Shown one piece after another: positions 23,974 to 35,854 of a DNA stretch of 64,000 nt (the stretch's first letter is position 1; each line of letters begins with the position of its first letter). The translations under genes and the position numbers were made by a program. The notes under the pieces are model-generated. The model worked only from the letters and a program-made list of their open reading frames with translations. It did not search any database and was not told the origin of the DNA. Location of the stretch: NCBI GenBank assembly GCA_963576785.1, contig OY756142.1, forward strand, positions 2,666,001 to 2,730,000, in the 5' to 3' direction. The stretch is from Chlorophyllum brunneum (lineage: Eukaryota > Basidiomycota > Agaricomycetes > Agaricales > Agaricaceae).

Positions 23974-25938
23974 CTAATCACAGAGTTCGGGTGCATCGTT
24001 CTAGAGCAAAACAGGTCAGGGTGCTTCTTCAAGGGAAATCTAATCGGTAGAGACTCACTTGGCGTACGAATGTGAGCATGTGGCATGTGATGTAGCCTTT
24101 GGCGAAACCAGCCCCAGCGTAGGCAAAGAGGTATTGCCACTTGCGTTTGAAGGCTTCGTACTCTGCGCGATCGTGAAGGGAGGGATAATCTTTAGCTACA
24201 AGTTCCTGGGTGAGGTTGGCCTCAAGGCGGCGACCCCATTCGCGTAGAGTGCGAGGATAATCTAGTAATCATGTCAAGAAAGGCTATCACACCCTGATGG
24301 CCTTAGACGTACGAGCTGCATGGTTCTCAACGCCTTCAAGAGTGAAGCGACCCTGCGATCCAGCGTTCATGGCAGTTATAAGGGTTGTAGCACTCGGTAG
24401 GCAAGAGTTAGGCCACATGTAGCGACGCATGAAGTCTTCGGCCCTGTTAGGAGATAACAAGCACGTCAATCTCCGGTCCTGGTGACCATTCCAATTTAAA
24501 ACTCACTGATAGCCGGTGTACCTTGACTCTGGGAAGGTTGACGACGTAATGACAGCTGCGGCATCCCTCGACTTGAGGGCGAAGTCGACAAGTTTGAAGT
24601 AGGTGTTGTAATATTTGGCTCCGACGTGCTGAATCAAGGAAAACCCAGTCAGTTCCATACTGTAGAGTTTTGGGACGGTAGAATGACAAACCTCAATCAT
24701 CTCAATGGATACAAAAGCGTCAAAGGCTTTTTCGAACTCTGCGGGAATTTCACGGTAGTCAAGAAGGTGTACGCGAATGCGTCCCTCGAGGCCGGCCGCC
24801 TTGATTCTTTCCTCTGCGAGGGTTTTCTGCTCAATAGAGAGCGTCAAACTGTCAACTTCGCAGCCGTAGCTCCGGGCAGCCTAGATTAAGCGTCAGCCCC
24901 AAATCTCAAAAAGCGATGTCAATGATAGGCTAACCTCGATGGCGAGGCCTCCCCAGCCACTGCCGAATTCAAGAATCCGGTGGCCAGGCTTGACACGAGC
25001 CTTGCGCAAAACATGATGGATTTTGCGTAGCTGGGCAGCTTCTAGGTCTCCTGGAGTGGGACCACATTCAAGGTCACCACGTACGCCACCCTCTGCTTCA
25101 GACCAGAGTGCGCAGGAGTACATCATCTCCTTGCTGAGGAAAGCCTGAAGGAAGATGTGAGGACGGAGCGAAGCGTCAGGGAGACACGAGACAACTTTAC
25201 CTTGAAGAGTTCATTTGATTGATCATAGCTAGCAATCGCGTTGAGTCGTGCTTGCGAGCGTGTTTGACCGAGGAAGCTATTATAGAGGCCGGATATCGCC
25301 GAGGATACCTTTGCGACCGTGGACGAGAGTGTCTCTTCCATCCCAGTCTGGTTGTCAAGCCATAACTGCAGAGGGGAGTCAGAACACAATCAAAGGTATG
25401 AAGAAATTTCTCTTACATCCATGGCACCCTTGAGTGATGATACCTCAAGATCACCGATCATGTATGCTTCACTGACTGTATGTATGAAACATGGGTTAGA
25501 CGAATCCGGGTTGTCAATTGGACAAACGTACAGCCCAAGTCTCCTGATCTGCGTCAAGTTATTAGCCGGAGTCGTGGAGCAAGAAAAAGGTTGAGCACTT
25601 ACAGTAGGATGCGCAGCCAGAAGTTGTCGTTAATGATCTTAAGATGGACGTCATTGCACCCCTTTTGGTAGTTTCCATAATAATGCGTCCCTTCGGAATC
25701 GGAGATTGTGAGGTGGCCAACTGCTATCGCGTCGTTGAGGACGGTTAAAATCGAGCTTCGAGCTGGAACACGTCGAGTCAAATTTAAGTTATGGGTGGGT
25801 AGGCGCGGGTGGGCGCATACCAAACGAGACGACCCAGGACTTGGGACTGAGTTTGGAGAAAGAGAAGAGCGAGGTAGGCTGGAGAGCCTTGGAGGAGGTT
25901 GGGAACTGAACACAAGGTTGCTGGAGCGAGGCAGGCAT
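23974..25938 (-). CDS. Cyclopropane-fatty-acyl-phospholipid synthase family methyltransferase
   Basis: A multi-exon minus-strand gene with start MPASLQQPCVQFPTSS. After an N-terminal region come SEAYMIGDLEVSSLKGAMD, then YDQSNELFKAFL and MMYSCALWSEAEGG. The SAM-binding motif I is ILEFGSGWGGLAIEAA. Next are SIEMIEHVGAKYYNTYF, the GYQAEDFMRRYMWPNSCLPS region and a C-terminal AYAGAGFAKGYITCHMLTF. The model ends VRQNDAPELCD after a final intron. The family moves a methyl group from S-adenosylmethionine to lipid acyl double bonds, or builds cyclopropane rings; the product of this fungal member cannot be read from sequence. No N-terminal membrane helices of the sphingolipid C9-methyltransferase type are seen. 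A 17-nt microexon at 25532-25548 restores LSGDLGFSEAY. Exon boundaries outside the quoted motifs are approximate. Confidence 0.88.
25532..25548 (-). other. 17-nt microexon in the CFA-synthase-like gene
   Basis: The segment is bounded by a GCAG acceptor and a GTACGT donor. It joins LRILL to SEAYMIGD as SGDLGF in frame. Skipping it removes 17 nt and breaks the frame. Confidence 0.7.
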
Positions 25939-28900
25939 TTTGTAAGAAGAGAAGCTGGAAGAGGGAAAACAGTGAAGATGCTCAGTTGAGAGTGAGGATA
26001 GGGAGAGGAGAGCGAAGGACTTTATATGCGTTGGGCAGACGAGAGCTGAGATCGGGAGATTTCCCAATCTGTGGGTGAATCTAGAAGGGTCATCTGTACG
26101 GGCAGCGGGAAGTAGGCAAGTACACTGTCAACAAACCGCGAGGGAGGATTCGCGACAGATGCATCGCAATTAGATGAATCGCAATTTCATCAAGATGCCT
26201 TGCCGGGAATTTCCCACATCCTCCTCATCAACACATGTCTTCCCCAGGGCCTTCCACATACGATCTGATCACTGCACCATAACACTCATTTTCTAGATCC
26301 CCGCCTCCAAGATTCCCCACAAACAGGGATTCCACCACTCAACCTCTGCCCCGCGATCCCCGAATCCATCCGCCTCTCGCTGTGCCCACTTGCTCCAACA
26401 TCCAGTTTCCAGAGTTTGTTGCCGACCCCTACAATTACTTCCACGTGGTAGGCAGGTTCCCACCTAACTTGTTCTTTGACATGATCGACAAAGACTGTCC
26501 TATTTTCTCTGCATCAAAATCCTGGATTCCACTTGCTGGATTCCCTGTACTACTGGGGAAACAGGCGGAACCCGAATCTGATCCTAGTTGGCACCGATAA
26601 AGAATCCACTTACATTCTCTCATCTCGATAGCCTTTTGACTCCCTCTTGAACAAGGTCCTTCTATTCCAGAAATATCGTCGAGCTCTCTGTAAAGTCTGC
26701 TCCCTGGAAGGCGCCCCAAAATGGTGTGCGCTTTTTATTCCCTTTTTTGCATCATTCACATCGTGCTTGGGAATTCTGATCATCTTCTGCTGCCGGACGC
26801 GCTGCTCATCTTTCTTCACAGTCATCTTGCAGTTGGTCTACACACCCAGATGTCAGTCATGTACTCGACTCCACCTATTCTCGTTTCCAGGCTATTTTGG
26901 CTCCTCCTTGAACTGGTGCTCGTTTCCACCTCATGAATCAAATCGAGTTTCCAATATTCCCACTCTGTTCAAGGTTTTTGTAAACCCAAAAGGCTGCCCC
27001 TCATGTAAAATTGGATGGTACACGACCCCTTGTGTGTGTGAACTGCCCACCCGCATGAGAATACCCCCTTCCCGCTGACACATACCACCACTTTTTGCAA
27101 ATAAAATGCCCCCTTGAACGAGACCCGATGACCAGGATGATGACAGTGCATCTATCAGATTTACGAATATTCGTTAAATCTCTTCAATACGGCTAGACAG
27201 TGTAGTGATTTACTCGGACCTGTACCCACCGTTGTCGAGGCGTCAGTGGCCAGGCAGCGGAATCGTGCATTTACCGAGGAGACTCGCATTCAATCAACCA
27301 TCAACCCCATCATCGGGTAATTAAAGCGTCGTCGTCCCTGAATTGGCCGGTGAAAACCTCGTCTATATTCGGTAATTGCCCCATCGACGACAGAGAGAAT
27401 CAGAACTCGAACATCTTGGGCCTCGACGGATTTGAGATGGGGGGAGCGATAATACTTGAGGCCGGTCACCCCAGATTGCTACCTTTGTCTCCAAGCAAAT
27501 TGTTATATGGGCGCGTTGTTACGTCCTCGGTCTTCCCTCCTCACTGCAAACCAAGGGAAAACCACCGCGACACCTTATTGGCCCATGGGGAAGATTTGGT
27601 TGCTCATCATCCGAAGTCTCCAGTTTCCTTCTTTGTTGGCTACATCTGCGTTTAACCAATGTTTCTCACCATCTCGAAATTGCGTGAAGCCACGGGATTA
27701 AGCACAAAGAGGCGCGTCGTTAGCCGACACGAAGGCTGGTGACGCACCATTTTGTCGAATTATCCTTCTTTATTCTTCTGTCGCCGTAAGTTACGAGATT
27801 CAAGGATCACCCCGCGTGGTTTTTGACAAATTTCTCGAATGATATCATCACCCGTTGCGGTTATTTCGAGCCATCGACTCCCGGGAACATGTCGTTCTGT
27901 GAGAGACGGAATATCACATCACGAATGCTATACTTACCGACAACGATGAAAACGGACTATCTGTCCCCCGCCAATCATGCCTTCGAATGTTCTCCTATGT
28001 TATACTCGTGGCACAATAGACCCTTTCTTCGGACCGGAACTTTGGGCGGCATAACGCGACCGCCGTACGATGCCCATTCACACAGGCTATTTTCCCCCTT
28101 CCAAAGTTCAAGCACACACGCTTGAGACCTGACCCCCAGCGAAGACACAGCCGACTATTGTTGTTATCTTATCACAATATCATCAGGGTTAGTGCAAGGG
28201 CCATATTTTCTTTCCAGCTCGCGACCAGGCAGGGAGGGTTCCATGCCTTAGCTCTTGGTAGCAGTCCGAACTGTACATAACTCCATCACTTCTTGTCAGA
28301 CAGATCATTGGTTTGCAAGTGTACGCCGTCCGTCCTGTCCTTACTTACCATCTTAGACCAGGTGAGGGACGCCTCCCACACCTTAACCATGTTTCGTATT
28401 CGCTCCGCAACTCTGAGTCTATATAATTTATCCCGCTGGCACATTCTGTCTGTTTGTCGTTCTACCCGGAGCGCCCCTACGCCGCCAGAAATCGGACCTG
28501 GTTTAGAAGTAAGGCAATGGGTACCAAGTTCAACGAAATCCGGATAAGCTGGCAGCGCTTCTGATAGGCGCCTTGGCGGCGTCGCCGCCCCATTTTATGG
28601 ATATGTCTATACGCCTCTTGTTCGCTACATAGACCCCGGTTTGTTGTAGGAGAATATCAACCGTGCTCGATTCACAGCTACAGGCTTCACTGGTTTAGAC
28701 TATCGACCCTTCAGCTCAGGCCGAAATGACGCAGATATTGACTACGGAGCTCCAGGGAAATCACCAAGCTGATTGCTACTCTTCCTGCTGTCAGATAATA
28801 TGAGTATTCAAGGTGCACAGGGAAGAGACCCCTGGCGGTCCTGCACAAGGCTAGTCGATTAAGTTGTCCGTTTAATGTAAACGATCAAGCGCGTGTCGCA

Positions 28901-30088
28901 GAAAGCCTTCTCACAGAAGTTGGAGTTCCAACGCAAGGACCCCTACATTGACACGAAGCCATTGTCTTCACGGGTAGTGAAACTAGAGTTATGCTTCGTG
29001 TCCCTATATCTTTCCTTCAATGCTTCACTTATCCTTCAAATAATACAAGGATTGATGCACGCGGACTCGGAATGCCTTCGCTCGTGTTTGCCTCTCGTTC
29101 GTCCTGTAGGTTCTTGGAAGTTAATAGAATAACTCAATTCTGTCGAGCGTAGATGAATGAACCCACATGGGTCACGCAACTACCGTCAACTCTCCTCTGT
29201 CCTTAGGCCACCAGTAACTCACCCCATTCAATAATCAGAGGAGCTTCACCAATTAAATTGTTAATTTTGGGCGCCTCGTCGATCCTCAACTTGCGACAGG
29301 TATGGCCTAGGCCTGAGATGGATCATATACTCCTATAGCCTCCAGCAGCCGCTGTGTTTCGCTTGGAAAGAAATAGAGACACCAAATACCATAGCTCTTG
29401 AAACTTCATGGAAACTGAGTTCAGTGGCCGGAACGAGTTTGGCTTGGCGGAAGACCGGGATGAGTGTAAGAGACTACCAACCTCCCGGCAACTATTATCC
29501 AATCCAGAACACCCTTGTACGAGGGTGATCCAAAAGATACCCGTGAAATCTTCAGGTCGTACAAGTAGTGGAATCAAGATACCTGTAGAACCCGGTGTAT
29601 ATGGCCGTCCCATTCAGTCAGCTCCCGGTAGTTTGGGTTCATACAAGTTCCAAGGGACGAATGAGCCTGGGGATCGAAGAGGAGCATGGGAGAGATCTCA
29701 CGTAGAGCCAGACAATTATAGGAGAAAAGGCGATCAAGTGGCGAAGCGTTCGCCGCCATCCAGATTCTAAGCTCTGAGAAAAAACCCACAACGGCAACAA
29801 TGCGTTCTGCTTTACCTAGAAAGAAGTGGCGACCAACGTAAGGTAACGGCACCCCACCTATAATCCAGAACCCTATCAGATGAACGCGGAGAGGTAATGT
29901 TCCGTGTCTGTTCCAGAGCTTTGCGAGTCAAAAAGATTGTTCCAATAAACCGAGGGTTAAGATAGGCGAGCTGAGAGCCAACTTTAGCGGGATAGGTTTA
30001 TCTCCCGGAGTAGAGGAACCACTCTTCAGCATTACTGGGAAGGTTAAAAGAAGATGAAGGTAGGTGAATAGCTGAGATTGGTGGTGTG
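25939..30088. other. Largest gene-poor stretch (4.1 kb), nothing recognised
   Basis: Lies between the CFA-synthase-like start and the ARL2 stop. The proximal few hundred bases must hold the CFA promoter. Many short open frames exist on both strands (for example 29408-29770 on plus and 29574-29852 on minus), but none has a recognisable motif or a plausible spliced extension. A decayed element, a non-coding RNA or a fast-evolving gene is possible. Confidence 0.5.
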
Positions 30089-31019
30089 TTAAGCCACGGC
30101 AACCCCGGTTACCTCATGGTCACGATAGTCGGTAGATACGGAACTATAGTACAGTCGACCAGCGACATCTTTGACGACCCAGTCCAAACCAGATACTAGG
30201 TTTTTCCCCGTCACGGCACTGCACGGCCAGATTCTCCAATTGTGGGACTTGATGGAATCGAGGTTGAGAGCCTACGGGTTTGAAGACGGATGTTAGATCT
30301 ATTTGGTCTTGCGGGAAACTAGGAAGAAAAAGAACATGGGCTTACTTGACGGATTTCGGCGTCCGTCATTGACCCTTGCAAATCCTGTTTGTTTGCGAAC
30401 ACAAGTAAGGAGGCTCCCGCCAGTCGCTGTCAAACGAGGTGATTGCCGGCGTTAGCTGGGCCGGGGCCCCGTACAGAGAGAGCACTCACATCTTCTGTTA
30501 GGAGACTGTGCAATTCCTCTTTGCAATCGTTCATCCGCATTCTGTCGCCCGAATCGACCACCCACACAAGTGCGTCAGTCTGTTCAAAGTAGTTGCGCCA
30601 GTATGGCCGTAAGGTTCGTTGGCCACCGACATCCCCTGATTGATGGCGGATGTTGAGCTATGATTCCCTCGAGAGACGGTGGCGGCTGAGGGGAGAAGAG
30701 GGTAGGCGGGTGCTTACATATATTAAGGGTGTACCTTTTGGTAAGCTTCAGTGTGAAATTCTGGTGAGGAAGCTGTGGCGAATGGCATACTTTCCATGAG
30801 CGAAGGTTTTGATGTTGAATCCGAGAGTTGGGCTGATGCTCATGGTGTCCTCGCCATTGAGCTTCTTAAGGATTGTGGTTTTCCCTGCATTGTCAAGCCC
30901 GCTGATAGAAATAAAAATTAGCTGAGAGCCAATGTAGCAGGTTTCCGGACTTGCAGAAATAATACTCTCATTTCCTTTTCCTTCTGTCTGTTCTTTCTAA
31001 TGATTGTAAGGAGCCCCAT
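30089..31019 (-). CDS. ARL2: ARL2-type small GTPase
   Basis: Predicted 200 aa in six exons: 31019-30955, 30901-30791, 30734-30718 (17 nt), 30635-30490, 30426-30346 and 30271-30089. The start [18 protein letters not shown] is typical of ARL2, with Gly2. G motifs: GLDNAGKT (G1), [10 protein letters not shown] with Thr (G2), WDVGGQR (G3), NKQD (G4) and CSAVTG (G5). The C-terminus ([15 protein letters not shown]) is somewhat longer than the usual 184 aa. ARL2 proteins act with tubulin cofactors in tubulin folding and microtubule integrity (Alp41 in fission yeast). Intron 1 uses a GC donor (GCAAGT): only this joins VLF to LGLDNAGKT correctly. The 17-nt exon encodes YTLNI, just before the G3 motif. 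It is divergent from eIF5B, with 173 bp between starts. Confidence 0.95.
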
Positions 31020-31192
31020 TGTGTTAAGTAGGAAGACAAGTCAGCATGCTCAATTTGGAAGCCAATGTGTGTGCGTGACATGCTTCGGTGATCACTGTAT
31101 TTCTGATTTCACCGTCGACCTCCACTCGCCACTCCTGTGGTGTCTCCTATCTCTGCAACTCTCGCTAGCCGCTGGCACGAAGACGGATAGAG
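31020..31192. promoter_or_regulatory. Bidirectional promoter region, ARL2 / eIF5B
   Basis: 173 bp between the divergent start codons of two housekeeping genes. Shared or back-to-back promoters are expected from geometry. No clear TATA element was seen. Confidence 0.6.
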
Positions 31193-34100
31193 ATGGCACC
31201 AAAGAACAAGGGGAAGAAAGGTAAAAAGAACGCTGATGACTACTGGTTAGCGAATCTTCAATTCAATCATGTGTATCGCATATGAATCCCACTATCCGTT
31301 TCAGGGAGACGGCTGGCGAAGCCGTGGATCCTATCAAACCAGCCTCGGTTAACGTATCTGATGATGAGGGGGACAGCTCAGCAAAGCCAAAAAGTGGATT
31401 CTCTGCATTTGCTTCCTTCGCTGACACTGAAGACGTTGGAGCTTTTGATGAGGATGGGGAGGGGGCTGGAGGACTAATGGTGGGTGCCCTTTCTTATAGA
31501 AAGCCTACAGCTTACGCTGACGTCTAAATCTAGTCATTGCTGAAAGCGGGCCAAAATAAAAAGAAGGAGAAGAAGAAGGGGAAAGCGAGCGCACTGGACC
31601 TCCCCGGCGACGATCTTTCGGAAGAAGTGGATGGCGTTCCTCCCTCGAAATCGGCCATCGAAGTTACTGCAGAAGACCTTGCTGATGAAGAGTGGGGGCC
31701 AGTGAAGGAGAAGAAGAAAGACAAAAAGGGAAAGAAGAAAGGAAAGGCTATCATAGACAACGACGATGAGGCATCGGGGGCCAGTAAGTCTTAATGATTG
31801 CTCAAATTTGGGATGATCGCATTCATGCGATGGGTAGAGGGGACGAAGGAGGAGGCTCCCGTCCCGGAACCACCAGCTCCTGTGGCAAAGGCAACTCCCG
31901 AAACCGAGGACGAGGCTCAGCAGGAATCTGGAGTCAAGATTCTATCCAAGAAGGAGAAGGAGAAGCTCAAGAAAGAGCGAGAAAAGGTGACTGGATATTC
32001 CTATTGACATGCCTACACGCTGCTGAGTCCGGAGACTGTGCTCATAGGCTAAAAAGAAAGCACAAGCTGCAGCCAAGAAAGCCGCCGCAGCACCGGAAGA
32101 GGTTCCTGCCGGAGAGTCAACTACATCAGTGGTGGAAGTGCCGGTCAGCGCTAAGGAGCTGAAAGATGAGGATAAGGACAACGGGGGAGACGATGCAGAG
32201 GAGGCTGCAGTAGGCGCTCCAAAGGACAAGAAGAAGAAGAAGAAAAAGGCGAAGAAGGAAGAAGAGGCGGCACCTGCGCCTGCGCCCGCGGCTGGAAAGA
32301 AGAAGGGTGGCATAAGTGCATTGAAGGCGATGATGGATGAGAAGAAACGCCTGGAGGAGGAAGCTCGACATCGTGAGGAGGAGGAGCGCAAAAGGATTGA
32401 AGAAGAGGAGAGGAAAGCTGAGGAGGAGGCACGGAAAAAGGAAGAAGAAAAACAGCGCAAGAAAGAGAAAGAAAAGGTATGCATCTAATCCTTATCAGAT
32501 TGGACGACACAGCCTGATATCCCTCTGAGGCTAAACGCGAACTCGCGAAGAAGGAGGGGCGCCTTCTCACAAAGAAACAAAAAGAGGAACGACAAATGGC
32601 GGAACTTCGAAAACAGGCGCTCCTGGCCTCCGGGGTGCAGATTGAAGGTTTGCAGCAGTCTTCGGGTAGCGGGCCGCCCAAGAAACCAGTGTATGGTAAC
32701 CGGAGGAAGAAGCCTTCAAGTCAAAAGGCTTCATCGCCTGCTCCAGGATCAAGACCCCGATCGCCTGAGCCCACCCCCCCATCCGCCGCCACAGAACTGC
32801 CCGAGGTTGAGGTCGAGAACGAAACAAAATCTGATTGGGATAATAGCACTGATGGAGAGAAAAATGCTCCTGAGCCTCAGACACAGGCCAAGGATTCTTG
32901 GGATGTCTCAAGTGACGAAGACGAGGTGTCTGGAGCCAAGCCTATCAGAAACGGTGAACCTGGCGAACAAGGTATGCCCCCCTTATCATCTGTCTGACTT
33001 TTCTTGATTTTCTTTGTATATGTGCCAGCTCACCAGATTGCCAATGGCAAACCGGAGACCAGAGCAGCCCCAGTCGTCGTCTCGAAAACTGTGTCCCTGA
33101 CAAGGCCCCAAGATGCCCAGGCGAAGGTGGTTCCACTAAAGGCCAAGGAGGTCGAAGAAGAACCCAGTAGCTCTGAAGACGAGTCAGATACAACCGGGAG
33201 TTCAAACTCGGAGGAAGATTCTGAAGAAGATTCTTCCGACGAAGAGCTCAGCATGGCACAAAAAATGGCTGCGCAGAGAAAGGCTGAAGCCGCCGAGAGA
33301 CGTGCCAAGGCACACGAAGCAGCTCTTGCTGCACGTAGTAAAGACGACCTTCGCAGTCCCATTTGCTGTATTCTCGGGCATGTCGATACCGGGAAGACGA
33401 AACTTTTGGACAAGGTACATGCCGTTCATTATCTCAACCCTGACGCCCCCACTCATACTCACCAGATCCGCCAAACCAACGTTCAAGAAGGTGAAGCAGG
33501 AGGCATCACGCAGCAGATCGGTGCAACGTACTTCCCCGTGGAGGCTATCAAACAGAAGACGGTCGTTATGAACAAGGTACGCAGACAATACTTCCATTAA
33601 TGTACCCCGCCCGTTTACACCTTGGGCAGGACGGTACCCAAGAGTATAAGATCCCGGGTTTACTCGTTATCGATACCCCCGGACACGAGTCCTTCACGAA
33701 TTTGCGTTCCCGCGGAAGTTCTCTGTGCAACATTGCCATCCTCGTCGTAGATATCATGCATGGCCTTGAAGCGCAGACTTTGGAATCCCTACGCTTACTG
33801 CGCGATCGTAAAACTCCATTCATCGTAGCTCTTAACAAAGCGAGTCTTCTCTTCGTTCATCCTTGAAGCAGAATCTCGTGCTCATCTTGAATTCGAAAAC
33901 AAAACTCTAGATCGATCGTATGTACGGCTGGCAAGCGACACCCGACAATGCTTTCCGTGATTCTCTAGCCGAACAAACACGACAAGTTCAGCGGGAGTTC
34001 GAGGACCGAGTTTCGAAAACTATCCTTGCTTTTGCTGAAGAAGGTCTTAACGCTTGCCTCTATTATGAGAACAAGAACTTCGCTCGCAATGTCTCTCTCG

Positions 34101-35676
34101 TTCCGACCTCGGCTATCACTGGGGAAGGAGTTCCGGATATGATCACACTGCTCGTCAACCTTACTCAGCAACGTATGAGTGATCGGCTCATGTACCTTGC
34201 CGAAATAGAATGTACAGTGCTCGAAGTGAAAGTTATCGAAGGTTTGGGCACCACTATTGATGTTGTGTTGTCCAACGGTATCCTTCATGAAGGGGAAAGG
34301 ATTGTGGTATGTGGCCTGAACGGGCCAATAGCTACTCAAGTCAGGGCACTCCTTACTCCGCAACCCCTGAGGGAACTTCGTATCAAGGTGAGAGGTATGC
34401 ATTACCGATTTCTTTATTCAGTCACTCATCTCTTCCGTAGTCTGCGTATGTCCACCACAAAGAAGTGAAGGCAGCTTTGGGTGTCAAAATAGTGGCACCT
34501 GATCTTGAAAAGGCTATCGCTGGTTCAAGATTGCTTGTTGTTGGGCCCGATGACGATGAAGACGATTTGAAGGATGAAGTGATGTCCGATTTGACCTCGT
34601 TGCTCAACAGCATCGACAAATCTGGTCGTGGCGTTTGTGTCCAGGCATCTACGCTAGGTTCTTTGGAGGCCTTGCTTGACTTCCTGAAAGTCAGTAAGAT
34701 CCCGGTATCGGGCATCAACATCGGACCCGTTCATAAGCGTGATGTCATGCGCTCGGCTACGATGTTAGAAAAAGCCAAGGAACTTGCCTGTATTCTCTGC
34801 TTCGACGTCACCGTCGATAAGGATGCCGAACGACTAGCGGAGGAAATGGGCATCCGTCTGTTCAAAGGTGGGAATAATTATTATGCACCACAGTCTCTGA
34901 TGCTAAGGGTATCTCCCTTCACAGCGGATATTATATATCATTTGTTTGACTCCTTCACGGCCTACAATCAGGAGATTACCGAAGCTAAGCGTCGGGATGC
35001 GGCTCCCCAAGCTGTCTGGCCTTGCCGATTAAAGATCATTGCAACCTTCTGTAAGCGAGATCCTATCATTGTTGGTGTCGATATTCTCGACGGTAGTCTG
35101 CGCGTCGGTACACCGTTGGCGGTGGTTAAAATAAATCCAACGAATGGACAAAAAGACGTCATCAACCTTGGCAAAATGTAGGCCAATGTGCTTATTTTAT
35201 GTCGCCACGACTTCGAATCTGAAGCCAAATACAGCACGTCCCTTGAAATCAACCACAAAAACCACGACGTACGCATTTCTTTTTTTCTTTCACTGCTCGG
35301 TCTTGTTTATATGGCTCCTTGGAATAGGTGGTCAAGAAATCCCAGGCCGGCGGAGGTGTCGCTGTGAAAATCGAACACGCAGTCTATCAATCGGCAAAAA
35401 TGTTTGGTCGCCACTTTGACGAAAAGGATGAACTTTTGAGCCACATCACACGCCAGAGTATCGACGTTCTCAAAGTATGCCGTACTACTACCACAGACAG
35501 CTGTGTTTCTGATTTATTTTCTGATTGTTACTGGTTATTTTTATCACAGAATAACTTCAGGCAAGATGCTTCTAACGACGACTGGCTACTCATTCGTGCT
35601 CTCAAGCCTGTATGTACACCTATTCTCCGCACCGTACCGCTCTCTCAAATTTGTACAGCGCTTCGGTATCCCTTAA
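31193..35676 (+). CDS. eIF5B: Translation initiation factor eIF5B (IF2-type GTPase)
   Basis: A multi-exon gene starting [18 protein letters not shown]. The long charged N-terminus (to about 33.3 kb) alternates Lys-rich and Glu-rich blocks, as in all eIF5Bs. The G domain follows: [16 protein letters not shown] (P-loop), [17 protein letters not shown] (switch I), [15 protein letters not shown] (G3) and ALNK joined across an intron to IDRMYGW (G4). Then domain II ([20 protein letters not shown]), domain III ([19 protein letters not shown]) and domain IV ([40 protein letters not shown]). The protein ends [17 protein letters not shown]. eIF5B joins ribosomal subunits at the end of initiation with GTP hydrolysis. 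The last coding exon is short, restoring RFGIP. The permease gene starts 178 bp downstream on the same strand. Confidence 0.96.
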
Positions 35677-35854
35677 TCCGAAAACTTTTCGATATGGTCC
35701 TGGGGTTACATTCTTTACAAGGGGGTCGATGGAGTTATCGGGCCGTATTTGAAGACGAAATTCTTACTAAGCAGCGTGTATTTATACTCTCACAAGTTCA
35801 CTGTTTTTTTTCAAGGCATCCTTGCTTCCCTTCTCACCCTCCTCAAGCGGCACT

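Noticed and set aside
29408..29852. Overlapping open frames on both strands in the large gene-poor block
   Set aside because: Neither shows conserved sequence or codon pattern; likely chance.
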